Positions 1 to 11,013 of a DNA stretch of 64,000 nucleotides are shown here, piece by piece. The stretch's first letter is position 1. Every line of letters starts with the position of its first letter. The DNA comes from Microplitis mediator. Lineage: Eukaryota > Arthropoda > Insecta > Hymenoptera > Braconidae. The position numbers and the translations under genes are program-made. Below the pieces are notes generated by a model. It was not told the DNA's origin, did not search any database, and was given only the letters and a program-made list of their open reading frames with translations. The DNA lies in NCBI RefSeq assembly GCF_029852145.1, contig NC_079979.1, forward strand, positions 677,501 through 741,500, given 5' to 3'.

Positions 1-1450
1 TTGGGAAATTCAATTTTTGAATCTGGAGCTTTAAAAATTCATAACTTCTAGAAAAATTGAGATAAAGTCTCGTTCTTGGTCTCATTTTCAACCTCAGACC
101 TTCCGCTACAATTTTTGTTTGTGTTCGATAGAGTTCCGATCAACAGTTTCCAAGATATCGTTCCATATAGACAGAGGGAGATTTTTGGGAAATTCAATTT
201 TTGAATCTGGAGCTTTAAAAATTCATAACTTCTAAAAAAATTGAGATAAAGTCTCGTTCTTGGTCTCATTTTCAACCTCAGACCTTCCACTACAATTTTT
301 GTTTGTGTTTGATAGAGTTCCGATCAAAAATTTCCAAGATATCGTTCTATATAGACAGAAGGAGATTTTTTGGGAAATTCAATTTTTGAATCTGGAGCTT
401 TAAAAATTCATAACTTCTAGAAAAATTGAGATAAAGTCTCGTTCTTGGTCTCATTTTCAACCTCAGACCTTCCGCTACAATTTTTGTTTGTGTTCGATAG
501 AGTTCCGATCAACAGTTTCCAAGATATCGTTCCATATAGACAGAGGGAGATTTTTGGGAAATTCAATTTTTGAATCTGGAGCTTTAAAAATTCATAACTT
601 CTAAAAAAATTGAGATAAAGTCTCGTTCTTGGTCTCATTTTCAACCTCAGACCTTCCACTACAATTTTTGTTTGTGTTTGATAGAGTTCCGATCAAAAAT
701 TTCCAAGATATCGTTCTATATAGACAGAAGGAGATTTTTTGGGAAATTCAATTTTTGAATCTGGAGCTTTAAAAATTCATAACTTCTAGAAAAATTGAGA
801 TAAAGTCTCGTTCTTGGTCTCATTTTCAACCTCAGACCTTCCGCTACAATTTTTGTTTGTGTTCGATAGAGTTCCGATCAACAGTTTCCAAGATATCGTT
901 CCATATAGACAGAGGGAGATTTTTGGGAAATTCAATTTTTGAATCTGGAGCTTTAAAAATTCATAACTTCTAAAAAAATTGAGATAAAGTCTCGTTCTTG
1001 GTCTCATTTTCAACCTCAGACCTACCGCTACAATTTTTGTTTGTGTTTCATAGAGTTCCGATCAAAAATTTCCAAGATATCGTTCTATATAGACAGAAGG
1101 AGATTTTTGGGAAATTCAATTTTTGAATCTGGAGCTTTAAAAATTCATAACTTCTAAAAAAATTGAGATAAAGTCTCGTTCTTGGTCTCATTTTCAACCT
1201 CAGACCTTCCGCTACAATTTTTGTTTGTGTTCGATAGAGTTCCGATCAACAGTTTCCAAGATATCGTTCCATATAGACAGAGGGAGATTTTTGGGAAATT
1301 CAATTTTTGAATCTGGAGCTTTAAAAATTCATAACTTCTAGAAAAATTGAGATAAAGTCTCGTTCTTGGTCTCATTTTCAACCTCAGACCTTCTGCTACA
1401 ATTTTTGTTTGTGTTCAATAGAGTTCCGATCAACAGTTTCCAAGATATCG
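1..1450. repeat. Repeat A tandem array with dimeric higher-order unit
   Basis: About eight tandem monomers of roughly 184 bp. Two monomer variants alternate, one with GATCAACAGTTTCC and a GTTCCATATAGACAGAGGG stretch, the other with GATCAAAAATTTCC and GTTCTATATAGACAGAAGG. The true period is therefore about 369 bp, and the same minus-strand open frame recurs at 48, 417, 786 and 1154. Each monomer carries the reverse complement of the Repeat A core seen all over the window (CGATATCTCGAAAACTATT, then AGTTATGAATTTTTAAA). The dimers are nearly identical, which points to recent array expansion. The 75-80 residue frames are by-products of the repeat, not genes. Confidence 0.93.
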
Positions 1451-2298
1451 CTCCTGAAACTCCAAATCATCAAAAATCGCATAAAACCTGCATCATTATG
1501 AAATTTTCCCACAACTGACTAAGCAACAAGTTCAATAATAATAAACAAGCTGCACTCAACATCAGCCGACCCTGACGCAATATTAAAGAGGCTTGAACTT
1601 GGGCCGAGGTCACAACAAACCGTTTTTATTAAAACTCCTTTTCAATCCCCATGCCAGCAAAATAAAGGGTCTTAAACTTAACTGTGATTTTAAAACGCCA
1701 TTACCCAATACAACCTCGGCAACGCCGTTACAGCATATGTGGAACTTGTTAGAGAGAACAAAGGTACCTAACCTAAGCCAATGTCTCCAGAGTCTGCAGA
1801 GCGTGTCGTCGTCGTTCCCGTTCGCGGAAACTTTAAACTCTTCCTCTTACTTTTGCTTCTGCTTCTGCTTCTGCTTCTGCTTCTGATTTTTACTTCTCCT
1901 GGTTATGCCTTCTGCTTTCTGCCTTCTGTCTTATGCTCACTGCCGGATTCTAATACAAGAGATCATGGACCGGTTGTACTGAGTAGATATTTCCTTTACA
2001 ACTCCCCCTACTCGAACATGAACTTGATTCCAATTCTCAGCTCAACAACTCAAACTTGTTTACAATCATTTCCTCATTCCGATTACAACTCGGCGTTTTA
2101 TCTTAATCCAGTTATTGTCGGTCTTTATTTCGTGGTGGGACAGTTTCTAGATATATTGGAACTGAGTCTGGACCTTGAATGACCTTGCGATATTTTTATA
2201 ACGATTATTTTAAACTCAAATTTTTAAATACTGATTCCGCGACTTCGTAGACGTGTCGATATCTCGGAAACTATGGATCGGAACTCAATCAAACATAA
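1451..2298. other. Non-repetitive stretch with a CTTCTG hexamer run
   Basis: A patch less repetitive than its surroundings, between two Repeat A blocks. It contains an imperfect CTTCTG/CTTTTG run at about 1850-1886, which creates leucine-rich and Cys-Phe-rich frames. Plus-strand frames of 97 residues (from 1593) and 133 residues (from 1781) cross it, but their composition is set by the hexamer and I recognise no domain. A diverged exon or gene remnant cannot be excluded. Confidence 0.4.
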
Positions 2299-2398
2299 AT
2301 GAAAATTGATCCTCAAACCTCCAGCTTTAATTTGAGCCCGATAACGAGCCTTTGTCTAAATTTTTATAGAAGTTATGAATTTTTTAAGTTTCAATTCA
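2299..2398 (+). repeat. Repeat A fragment, split by the adjacent TIR element
   Basis: Diverged Repeat A (GAGCC..TTGTCTAAATTTTTATAGAAGTTATGAATTT). It is interrupted at 2398 by the CCCGTGT element and resumes at 3095 (AAAATGAAATTTCCCAAAAATC). The break inside a known repeat gives an internal estimate of the empty site. Confidence 0.75.
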
Positions 2399-3094
2399 CC
2401 CGTGTAAAAAAAACTCGTTCCAAAAAAGTTCCGCATATGGAACTTCTAAACATGAGACAGATTAGAACTTCGAATGGAACTTTTTTGGAACATTAGTAAT
2501 TTTGATGGTAAAAAAAAAGTTGTTATGAGCAAATTTAGAGTCCAAAAAGGACGTTCTTGGAACTTTTTTGGAATTTTTTATGGACGTTTTTTTTAGTTCT
2601 ATAAAAAATTCAAAAGTAGTGATTTTTGAACTATTTTGGCTTGTTTCTGGAACGTCTTTATTCTACAAAAGATGCAAAAGAAGTGATTTTTGAAAGTTTT
2701 TGGAACGCCTTTTTTAGTCCATAAAAAGTCAAAAGTGGTGATTCTGGAACTTTTTTGGAATGTTTTTGGAACATCTACTTTAGTTCTATATTAGGTTGTA
2801 AAGTAATGATTTTTGAACCATTTTTGAATGTTTTTGGAACGTCTTTTTTAGCTTTCGAAAAAGGCCAAAAGTGGTGATTATGGAACTTTTTTTGAATGTC
2901 CATTTAAAATTCCAAAAATTTCTAAGAACGTTCTTTTTTTACTCTAAATTCACTCATAAAAACTTTTTATTTATCATCAAAATGACTAACGTTCCAAAAA
3001 AGTTCCATTCGAAGTTCTAATCTGTCTCATGTTTAGAAGTTCCACATGCAGAACTCTTTTGGAATCTTTTTGGAACAAATTTTTTTTACACGGG
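2399..3094. mobile_element. CCCGTGT-family TIR element, copy 1 (about 696 bp)
   Basis: The ends are inverted copies: CCCGTGTAAAAAAAACTCG at the left and a matching TTTTTTACACGGG at the right. The inversion continues inward for about 90 bp, including ATGAGACAGATTAGAACTTC and its reverse complement. The interior is made of repeated GGAAC..TTTTTGGAAC words (GTTCCAAAAA on the other strand). There is no transposase frame, so it is non-autonomous. The flanks share a 2-bp CA (2397-2398 and 3095-3096), a likely target duplication. Copies 2 and 3 lie at 7190-7896 and 52757-53464. The superfamily is not established; 2-bp duplications of differing sequence would suit a CACTA/Mirage-like group, which is inference. 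Confidence 0.88.
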
Positions 3095-3860
3095 CAATAA
3101 AAAATGAAATTTCCCAAAAATCTTCCTCTATCTTTATGAATCGATATCTCGAAAACTATTGATCGGAACTCTATCAACCAAAAACAAAAATTGTTCCTTG
3201 AACCTTCTCCTTAAATTTGAGCCCAACAACGAGCCTTAATCTCAATTTTCCTAGAAGTTATGAATTTTGAAAGCTTTCATTCCGGATTCAAAAATTGCAT
3301 TTCCCAAAAAAATGTCTCTTTCTATATGAATCTATATAGATTGATTTCTCGAAAACTATCGATTGGCTTGATCGAACATAAACCAAAGTCGATCCTTGAA
3401 CCTTCGACTTTGAAATGAGCCCAATAACGAGCCTTTATCTTAATTTTTCTAGAAGTTATAAATTTTTAAAGTTTGATCGAAAATAAAATTGGAATTTTTC
3501 CAAAAATCATCCACTATCTATATGAATTGATTTAGATCGATATCTCAGAAACTATTGATCGAGTCTTGAAGATACATTTACAAAAATTGTTCCTTGAACC
3601 TTCTCCTTAAATTTGAGCCCAACAACGAGCCTTAATATCGATTTTCTTAGAAGTTATGAATTTTTGTTCCCATTTCCAGATTCAAAAATTGAATTCCCCA
3701 AAAATCTACCTCTATCTATATGGATCTATATAGTTCGATATCTCGCAAACTATCAGTTCAGCCAATCAGATGTAAATCGATTCCGAAACATCTCACAAGA
3801 TCGATTTTTTACTAATAGTCTTAAAGATGCATCGTCAAGTTTAATTTATACGTCATCAAA
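3095..3860 (+). repeat. Repeat A, diverged monomers
   Basis: Three to four diverged copies of the 180-190 bp unit, with GATATCTCGAAAACTATTGA, TTGTTCCTTGAACCTTC, GAGCCCAACAACGAGCC and AGAAGTTATGAATTTT in order. The short frames here arise from the repeat. Confidence 0.85.
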
Positions 3861-4044
3861 AATCGTCATCTCGACATCTACTGGTCGAGAACAGATGGAC
3901 AGTATAATTGATTCAAAGCTGAATAAATATCATCCAGGATAATATTGACACATATATTACAAAAGAGAGTTGACTCTTTAGTACACAAAAACTTATTTTT
4001 AAACCAGCGATAAATATTTTTGTTGTTTTGATGATAAAAATCAG

Positions 4045-4128
4045 TATAAATAGTCAATGTTTTTTCTAACAATCGATACTTTGGATTTACTTGACAAGAT
4101 CGAGCACTCGACTATAGGATACTCTCGA
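4045..4128 (+). promoter_or_regulatory. TATA box and non-coding first exon of peptide gene unit 1
   Basis: TATAAATA at 4045-4052 is followed by a stretch that ends at a strong donor, GTAAGT, at 4129. The same arrangement recurs at 8414-8491 and 12936-13013, with a shared GATCGATAC..TTGGA core and an ACTCTC(G/A)A sequence just before the donor. Conservation in three units, in front of signal-peptide exons in two of them, supports a real promoter and untranslated first exon. A start about 25-30 bp after the TATA box is inferred. Confidence 0.6.
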
Positions 4129-4184
4129 GTAAGTTATAAATATTTATCATTATTATTATTAATTAAGAACAAAATTTTAAATTT

Positions 4185-5690
4185 TATTAAAATCTATCCC
4201 TATCTGTATAGATCGATATCTCGAAAACTATTGATCGAAACTCAATTGATTATGAGCCAAAATTGATCTTTGAACCTTAAGCTTAAAAATGAAACCAAGA
4301 ACGGAACTTTATCTCAATTTTTCTAGGAGTTATAAATTATTTAGTTTCAGATTCGAAAATTGAATTTCCCAAAAATTGCCCGCTACTTATATGAATCTAC
4401 ATAGATCGATATCTCGAAAACTATCGATCGAAACTCAATTAATTATGAACCAAAATTGATCTTTGAACGCTAAGCTTAAAAATGGAACTAAGAACGGAAC
4501 TTTATCTCAATTTTTTTAGGAGTTATAAATTTTTTAGTTTCAGATCCGAAAATTGAATTTCCCAAAAATTGCTCGCTACTTATATGAATCTATATAGATC
4601 GATATCTCGAAAACTATTGATCGAAACTCAATTAATTATGAACTAAAATTGATCTTTGAACCCTAAGCTTAAAAATGGAACTAAGCACGGAACTTTATCT
4701 CAATTTTTCTAGGAGTTATAAATTATTTAGTTTCAGATTCAAAAATTGAATTTCCCAAAAATTGCCCGTTATTTATATTAATCTACATAGATCGATATCT
4801 CGAAAACTATTGATCGAAACTCAATTAATTATAAACCAAAATTGATCTTTGAACCCTAAGCTTAAAAATGGAACTAAGAACGGAAGTTTATCTCAATTTT
4901 TCTAGGAGTTATAAATTATTTAGTTTCAGATCCGAAAATTGAATTTCCCAAAAATTGCCCGTTATTTATATGAATCTATATAGATCGATATCTCGAAAAC
5001 TATTGATCGAAACTCAATTGATTATGAATCAAAATTGATCTTTGAACCCTAAGCTTAAAAATGGAACTAAGAACGGAAGTTTATCTCAATTTTTCTAGGA
5101 GTTATAAATTATTTAGTTTCAGATTCAAAAATTGAATTTCCCAAAAATTGCCCGTTATTTATATGAATCTACATTGATCGATATCTCGAAAACTCTTGAT
5201 CGAAACTCAATTAATTATGAACCAAAATTGATCTTTGAACCCTAAGCTTAAAAATGAAACCAAGAACGGAACTTTATCTCAATTTTTCTAGGAGTTATAA
5301 GTTATTTAGTTTCAGATTCGAAAATTGAATTTCCCAAAAATTGCCTGCTACTTATATGAATCTACATAGATCGATATCTCGAAAACTATTGATCGAAACT
5401 CAATTAATTATGAACCAAAATTGATCTTTGAACCCTAAGCTTAAAAATGAAACCAAGAACGGAACTTTATCTCAATTTTTCTAGGAGTTATAAATTTTTT
5501 AGTTTCAGATTCAAAAATTGAATTTCCCAAAAATTGCCCGCTACTTATATGAATCTACATAGATCGATATCTCGAAAACTATTGACCGTAACTTAATTAA
5601 CCAAAAAGGAAAATTGTTTCCTTGAACCCTAAGCTTCAATTTGAGCCCAATCACGACCTTTAGTCTCCATTAGTTCCGTAGTTAAAAATA
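4185..5690 (+). repeat. Repeat A tandem array in intron 1 of peptide gene unit 1
   Basis: Eight monomers with a period of about 190-195 bp. The landmark CGATATCTCGAAAACTATTG starts near 4212, 4410, 4600, 4793, 4988, 5179, 5371 and 5564. Each also carries TTAATTATGAACCAAAATTG, CCTAAGCTTAAAAATG and TTTCTAGGAGTTATAAATT. The array lies inside the predicted first intron (4129-5749). Confidence 0.92.
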
Positions 5691-5778
5691 GTTAAATCTT
5701 ACAAAAAATTAACACTTCAAATACTCAAATTCCGAACTTATAATTTCAGTAAATCATTAATAAATATTGAAAAAAACC

Positions 5779-6744
5779 ATGTCTAAAATATTTATTATAA
5801 TTCTACTCATTACTCTCCTGGCTATTGGTTCTGATGCACTCGGGCGAAGTGGATACGTAAGTATAAATAAAGTTATCAATTCATTATTCGTTTTTTGTTT
5901 TTTCAAACATATCTCGTTTTCGCCGTACGCATTTTCGGTATATAGGGGAGGGTGGGGCAGAGCGGCCCCCCTAAGCCAATTATTATTTTTTGTGGCTTTC
6001 AACCATAAGATCACTTTACTTTTGTCCTATTTCGAACAAATTTATGGACATCTTGCCAAAATTCTGAAATTTTTTTTTTTTTTGTGGGGCAGAGCGGCCC
6101 CCCTTCAAAAAGTGATAAAAAAATTTTTTTTTTCGTTTTTTTTTTTTTTAATTGTTTTCATCATTAAGAAAGTATTTCTTTTTCTTGACAACTATTTTTG
6201 GTTTTATATTACTCGAAAAAAATTTTTTAAAGCGTAAAAAATCGTTCACTCTCGATTACCTTAATTACTAATTGTTATTTAATAAAAAAAAAAATCAATT
6301 CTATAATTTTACTTTATTTAAAAAATTTATCAACTAAAAAAAAAATTTAATTTTTATAAATTTTTAGTGACCAAATTTGCCTCTTACATAAAGAAACGGC
6401 CGAAAAATATGAAAAAATAATTTTTTCGGAAGTTTCGGCTGGTCCATTTTGCCCCAGGTGTTATGCGTAGGGCTAGAAATGTGGAATTATAATAATTTTT
6501 TTTTAATTTGACGATAAAAATATGAAAAAATCACTTTTTCAAAATTTTGGGCTTGTCCATTTTGCCTCAAATGTCATGCGTAGGGGTAAAAATGCGCAAA
6601 CAAATCGGATTTATAGTAATTAGTCGAAAAAAAAAAAATTTTTTTTTTGGTCAAAATTTCAGGGGGGCCGCTCTGCCCCACCCTCCCCTACTTTGCTTAT
6701 AATTTAACTTTTTGTTATTTTAGAATAAAAAATCGACCTGGTAA
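5779..6744 (+). CDS. Small secreted peptide, unit 1 (two coding exons; cysteine-free tail, possibly decayed)
   Basis: Coding exon 5779-5856 follows an acceptor (TAATTTCAG ending at 5749) and a 29-nt leader. It encodes 26 residues: a hydrophobic signal peptide (FIIILLITLLAIG) and a short tail, ending at a GTAAGT donor at 5857. The signal peptide resembles that of unit 2 (LLAIG core, same exon position and phase 0 intron). The best downstream acceptor is TTATTTTAG at 6715-6723. Read in phase, it adds six codons and a stop at 6742-6744, giving about 32 residues and no cysteine. A weaker alternative acceptor at about 6757 (ATTGAG) would give a longer cysteine-free tail ending at 6853. The intron carries the GGGGAGGG element. 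PolyA-type AATAAA signals follow at about 6870 and 6925. It could be a linear peptide gene or a degraded paralogue; the function is unknown. Confidence 0.45.
5945..6688. mobile_element. GGGGAGGG-family TIR element, copy 1 (744 bp)
   Basis: Near-perfect terminal inverted repeats of about 28 bp begin GGGGAGGGTGGGGCAGAGCG and end with the complement CGCTCTGCCCCACCCTCCCC. TA dinucleotides flank both ends (5943-5944, 6689-6690), so a TA target duplication is likely, as in Tc1/mariner-type MITEs. The interior holds repeated GTCCATTTTGCC(C/T)CA words, each followed by an ATGCGTAGGG stretch, and several homopolymer runs. No transposase frame is present. A second copy in opposite orientation lies at 54839-55576 and a mini version at 27956-28039. 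Confidence 0.92.
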
Positions 6745-6859
6745 AAACACTATTGAGACGAAAAATTTTCTTAAAAATCTGGCTGCTGATACTGTAGACT
6801 TTGGAATGTTAATTTGGATTAATTTAAAAATCACTCGTGTTTCATTGAAGTGACATTTG

Positions 6860-7189
6860 CATGTAAACAAAATAAAAATTTAGAATATTATGTATAACAT
6901 ATATGTAATTTTTCTCAGCAATGGAAATAAATTTGAATGTTTTATTTTAAAGTGTAATTTTATTTTTAAAATCTATTACTTTCAAGAAAATTGAGATGAA
7001 AAACGCGAGTGGGTTTAAATCAACGATTTGATAGTGAATATTTTTCGTTCACGGTTGATCAAGTTTCGATCAAAAGTTTTCGAGATATCGTTCCATATAT
7101 GCAGTGAAAGATTTCGGGAAAAACTCAAATTTTATTTTATACGGAACTTTTAAAATTCATAACTTCTAGGAAAATTGAGATTAAGGCTC
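6860..7189. repeat. 3' flank of unit 1 and Repeat A fragment (reverse)
   Basis: An AT-rich 3' flank with AATAAA signals runs into a reverse-oriented Repeat A monomer (AAGTTTTCGAGATATCGTTCC, then TTCATAACTTCTAGGAAAATT). The monomer is cut at 7189 by the next TIR element. Confidence 0.7.
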
Positions 7190-7896
7190 TCCGTGTAAAA
7201 AAAATTTGTTCCAAAAAGATTCCAAAAGAGTTCTGCATGTGGAACTTCTAAACATGAGACAGATTAGAACTTCGAATGGAACTTTTTTGGAACGTTAGTC
7301 ATTTTGATGGTAAATAAAAAGTTTTTATGAGTGAATTTAGAGTCAAAAAAGAACGTTCTTAGAAATTTTTTGAATTTTAAACGGACATTCAAAAAAAGTT
7401 CCATAATCACCACTTTTGGCCTTTTTCGAAAGCTAAAAAAGACGTTCCAAAAACATTCAAAAATGGTTCAAAAATCGTTACTTTACAACCTAATATAGAA
7501 CTAAAGTAGATGTTCCAAAAACATTCCAGAAAAGTTCCAGAATCACCACTTTTGACTTTTTATGGACTAAAAAAGGCGTTCCAAAAACTTTCAAAAATCA
7601 CTTCTTTTGCATCTTTTGTAGAATAAAGACGTTCCAGAAACATGACAAAATAGTTCAAAAATCACTACTTTTGAATTTTTTATAGAACTAAAAAAAACGT
7701 CCATAAAAAATTCCAAAAAAGTTCCAAGAACGTCCTTTTTTGACTCTAAATTCGCTCATAACAACTTTTTTTTTACCATCAAAATTACTAACGTTCCAAG
7801 AAAGTTCCATTCGAAGTTCTAATCTGTCTCATGTTTAGAAGTTCCATATGCGGAACTTTTTTGGAATCTTTTTGGAACGGGTTTTTTTTACACGGG
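7190..7896. mobile_element. CCCGTGT-family TIR element, copy 2 (about 707 bp)
   Basis: Runs from TCCGTGTAAAAAAAATTTG to TTTTTTTACACGGG and is inverted relative to copies 1 and 3. The flanking Repeat A reads GGCTC before it and TCGTTG after it. The intact repeat elsewhere has GGCTCGTTG, so the target duplication is 2 bp (TC at 7188-7189 and 7897-7898). The interior is the same TTCCAAAAA word series; no transposase frame. Confidence 0.9.
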
Positions 7897-7898
7897 TC

Positions 7899-8190
7899 GT
7901 TGTGAGACTCAAATTGAAGGAGAAGGTTCAAGGAACAATTTTTGTTTTTGGTTGATAGAGTTCCGATCAATAGTTTTCGAGATATCGATTCACATAGATA
8001 GAGGAAGATTTTTGGGAAATTTCAAGTTTTATTGAAATGAAACTTCAAAAATTAATAACTTCTTGAAGAATTGACTTCCGTTTTTGGTATCATTTTAAAG
8101 CTTAGGGCTTAAGGATTATTTTTGGTGAAAATTAAAAAAATTTTTGATCGATAGTTTTCGAGATATTGGTCTACATAGATAAATATATCA
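7899..8190 (-). repeat. Repeat A fragment (reverse orientation)
   Basis: Continuation of the monomer interrupted at 7189: CTCAAATTGAAGGAGAAGG, then TTTTCGAGATATCGATTC, then a second diverged monomer. It runs into the 5' part of peptide gene unit 2. Confidence 0.8.
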
Positions 8191-8413
8191 TCAAACATTA
8201 GCATCGCTGCATCACCGTATCTCCTGATCGGAAACGCATCGATATATTAGTCTTATAAATTCAGAGCTAAAAATAAATCTGTAAAACAATATGAGCCATA
8301 TTTTTCAAACTCACATCAGTACAGCAGCTTCATTGTTTCGTAATATAAACAAGACATTAAATTTATTTTTAGCGAATGATAAATATTTTTGTTTTTTCTT
8401 TGATAAAAATTGC

Positions 8414-8491
8414 TATAAATATCAAATTTTTTTCAATGATCGATACATTGGAATTATCTGCGAGCTTCAAACACTCCACTTATACTCTCAA
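8414..8491 (+). promoter_or_regulatory. TATA box and non-coding first exon of peptide gene unit 2
   Basis: TATAAATA at 8414-8421; the inferred first exon ends at 8491 before GTAAGT. The block from about 8190 to 8550 (GATCGGAAACGCATCGATAT, TACAGCAGCTTCA, AAACAAGACATTAAATTTAT, TATA box, exon, donor) is closely matched at 12195-13050, showing a duplication that includes the promoter. Confidence 0.62.
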
Positions 8492-8553
8492 GTAAGTAAT
8501 AAATTATTATTAGTTGATAAAAAATACTTTGATTTTTCTAAAAATTTACCCTA

Positions 8554-9955
8554 CACGGAAAGAAAATTATGGGAAGTTTTGCTATGCATTATGGGAATGG
8601 TTCCCATAATGGTATGGGAATAGTACCTATACTACTATAGGAATGGTTCCCATATATTATGGGAACCATCCCCATTATAGTATGAGAATAGTTCCCATAC
8701 CATTATGGGAACCATTCCCATAATGATATGGGAACCATTCCCATAATGATATGGGAATGGCTCCCATACCATTATGGGAACCATTCCTATAATATTATGG
8801 GAACCATTCCTATAATATTATGGGGACCATTCCCATATCATTATGGGAACCATTCCCATAATGGTATGGGAACCATTCCCATAATGGTATGGGAACCATT
8901 CCCATAATAGTATGGGAACCATTCCCATAATAGTATGGGAACCATTCCCATAATAGTATGGGAACCATTCCCATAATGGTATGGGAACCATTCCCATAAT
9001 GGTATGGGAACCATTCCCATAATGGTATGGGAACCATTCCCATAATGGTATGGGAACCATTCCCATAATGGTATGGGAACCATTCCCATAATGGTATGGG
9101 AATCATTCCCATAATGGTATGGGAATCATTCCCATACTATTATGGGAATGGTTCCTATATTGGTATAGGAACTATTCCTATAATATTATGGGAACTATTC
9201 CCATAATTTTATGGGAACCATCCCTATAATATCATAAAATTTTTTTTTTGCACAATAGTGTAGAAATTTCCCAAAATTTGAATTTTCTTGAATGTTTTGT
9301 GCTGACAAAAAATTCTTGTTAAAAATTTTAATGTTTTTTGCGAATACGATTTTTTTTTTCAATGTTTGAATTTTTGTTTTTATGTTTAATAATATTTCTG
9401 TGTATTGTAGAAGTGATTACCACATTTCTTTAAATTAATTTTTTCATGATAATATGGGAACCATTCCCATAATATTATAGGAATGGTTCCTATAATAGTA
9501 TGGGAACTATTCCCATAATATTATGGGAATGATTCCCATAATAGTATAGGAACCATTCCAATTGCATTATGGGAATCATTCCCATAATATTATGGGAATA
9601 GTTCCCATACTATTATAGGAACCATTCCCATAATATTATGGAAATGGTTCCTATAATTTATGGGAATGGTTCCTATAAATTATAGGAATTATTCCCATAA
9701 ATTATAGGAATGATTCCCATAATATTATAGAAAGTATTCCTATAAATTATAAGAACCATTCCTATAATTATAGGAACCATTCCTATAGTGTTATGGGTAT
9801 CATTCCCATAATTATAGGAACTATTCCTATAATTATGGGAAACATTCCTATAATTATAGGAACCGCTCCCATAATTTATGGTCGTAATTCCTATGATGGT
9901 ATAGGAAAAAATTTCACAAAATTATGGGAACCGCTGCCATAATTTTTTTTCCGTG
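8554..9955. mobile_element. CACGGAAAG-family TIR element, copy 1, filled with ATGGGAACCATTCCCAT words
   Basis: Ends are CACGGAAAGAAAATTATGGG at the left and a matching TTTTTTTTCCGTG at the right, flanked by TA (8552-8553 and 9956-9957). Almost the whole interior is a run of a short palindrome, ATGGGAACCATTCCCATAAT, in perfect and mutated forms: about 50-60 words, with a near-perfect 23-bp tandem core at about 8830-9130. Only 9240-9430 departs from the pattern. The minus-strand frames here (MGMVPIPLWEWFPYHYGNGS type) are by-products. It lies in the first intron of peptide gene unit 2. A 411-bp copy of the family is at 13259-13669. Confidence 0.9.
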
Positions 9956-9957
9956 TA

Positions 9958-10500
9958 ATCTATATAAATCGATATATCGGATACTATCCATCGAAGCTTG
10001 ATCAAATAGCAATGAAAATTTTTCCTTGAATTTTTTTCTTTTTTTTGAGCCCAATAACGAGCCTTAATCTCAATTTTTCTAGAAGTAGTAAATTTATAAA
10101 ATTTCATCTGAAATAAAATTTGAAATTTTTAAAAAATCTCTCTTTATCTATATGAATCCATATCGATCGATATCTGAGAAACTATTGATCGAATCTTAAT
10201 CAAACATTAATTGAAATTAATCCTTAAACTTTCTTCTTTATTTTGAGCCCGAAATCGAGCCTTAATCTCAATTTTACTAGAAGTTATGAATTTTTTAAGT
10301 TTTCATTCCAGATTCAAAATTTGGATTTCTCAAAAATCTCGTTCTATATCTATATAGATTTTTATAGATCGATATCTCGAAAACTATCAATCGAATCTTT
10401 ATCAAACATAAATGAAAGTTGATCCCTGAACCCTAACCTTTAATTTCAGCCAAATCCTACCCCTTAATCTCAATAATTTCCGTAGTTATTAATTTTTTAT
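9958..10500 (+). repeat. Repeat A monomers between the CACGG element and unit 2 coding exon
   Basis: Three diverged monomers with GATCGATATCTGAGAAACTATT, GAGCCTTAATCTCAATTTT and AGAAGTTATGAATTTTTTAAG landmarks. They occupy the end of the first intron, upstream of the acceptor at 10553. Confidence 0.82.
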
Positions 10501-10588
10501 AAATAACAAAAAAAAAAATATTAAATATTTGATCTCAATAACTTCGATTTCAGTTAATCGTATATTATCTTTCAAAAATCATCAAATC

Positions 10589-10976
10589 ATGTTCAACTTA
10601 TTCCTGGTTATGTTATTTATCGCACTTCTGGCCATTGGTTTAGCTGCTAGATGCGGTGATCTGGGTAAACCCGTAAGTATAAATATAAATAAATATATTC
10701 GTTAGAAATAATCAATTATCTATTCTCTTACACTGTAAAAAATCCGGAGTGAATTCGGAGTGAAATAAAATCCGAATTCACTCCGCATTTACTCCGCCAC
10801 TCGGAGTTCTGGAGTTTTTAAAAAAATCACTCCGCGTGCGGAGTGAATTGGGAGTTTTTTTTTAACGGAGTGATCTCGGAGTGACGCGGATTTTATTTCA
10901 CTCCCAATTCACTCCGGTCCGGAGTTTTAATACTTAAATAAATTTATATTAATTTAGATGAAACTGCTAAACAATA

Positions 10977-11013
<37 letters not shown>

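Noticed and set aside
48..1381. Four copies of a 75-80 residue minus-strand frame
   Set aside because: The frame recurs with the 369-bp satellite period and has no protein features; it is satellite by-product.
8810..9112. 82-100 residue frames rich in Met, Gly, Trp and His
   Set aside because: They come from the ATGGGAACCATTCCCAT word array.
8830..9130. CRISPR-like regular array
   Set aside because: The 23-bp units are contiguous palindromes without unique spacers, in a eukaryotic intron; not a CRISPR.
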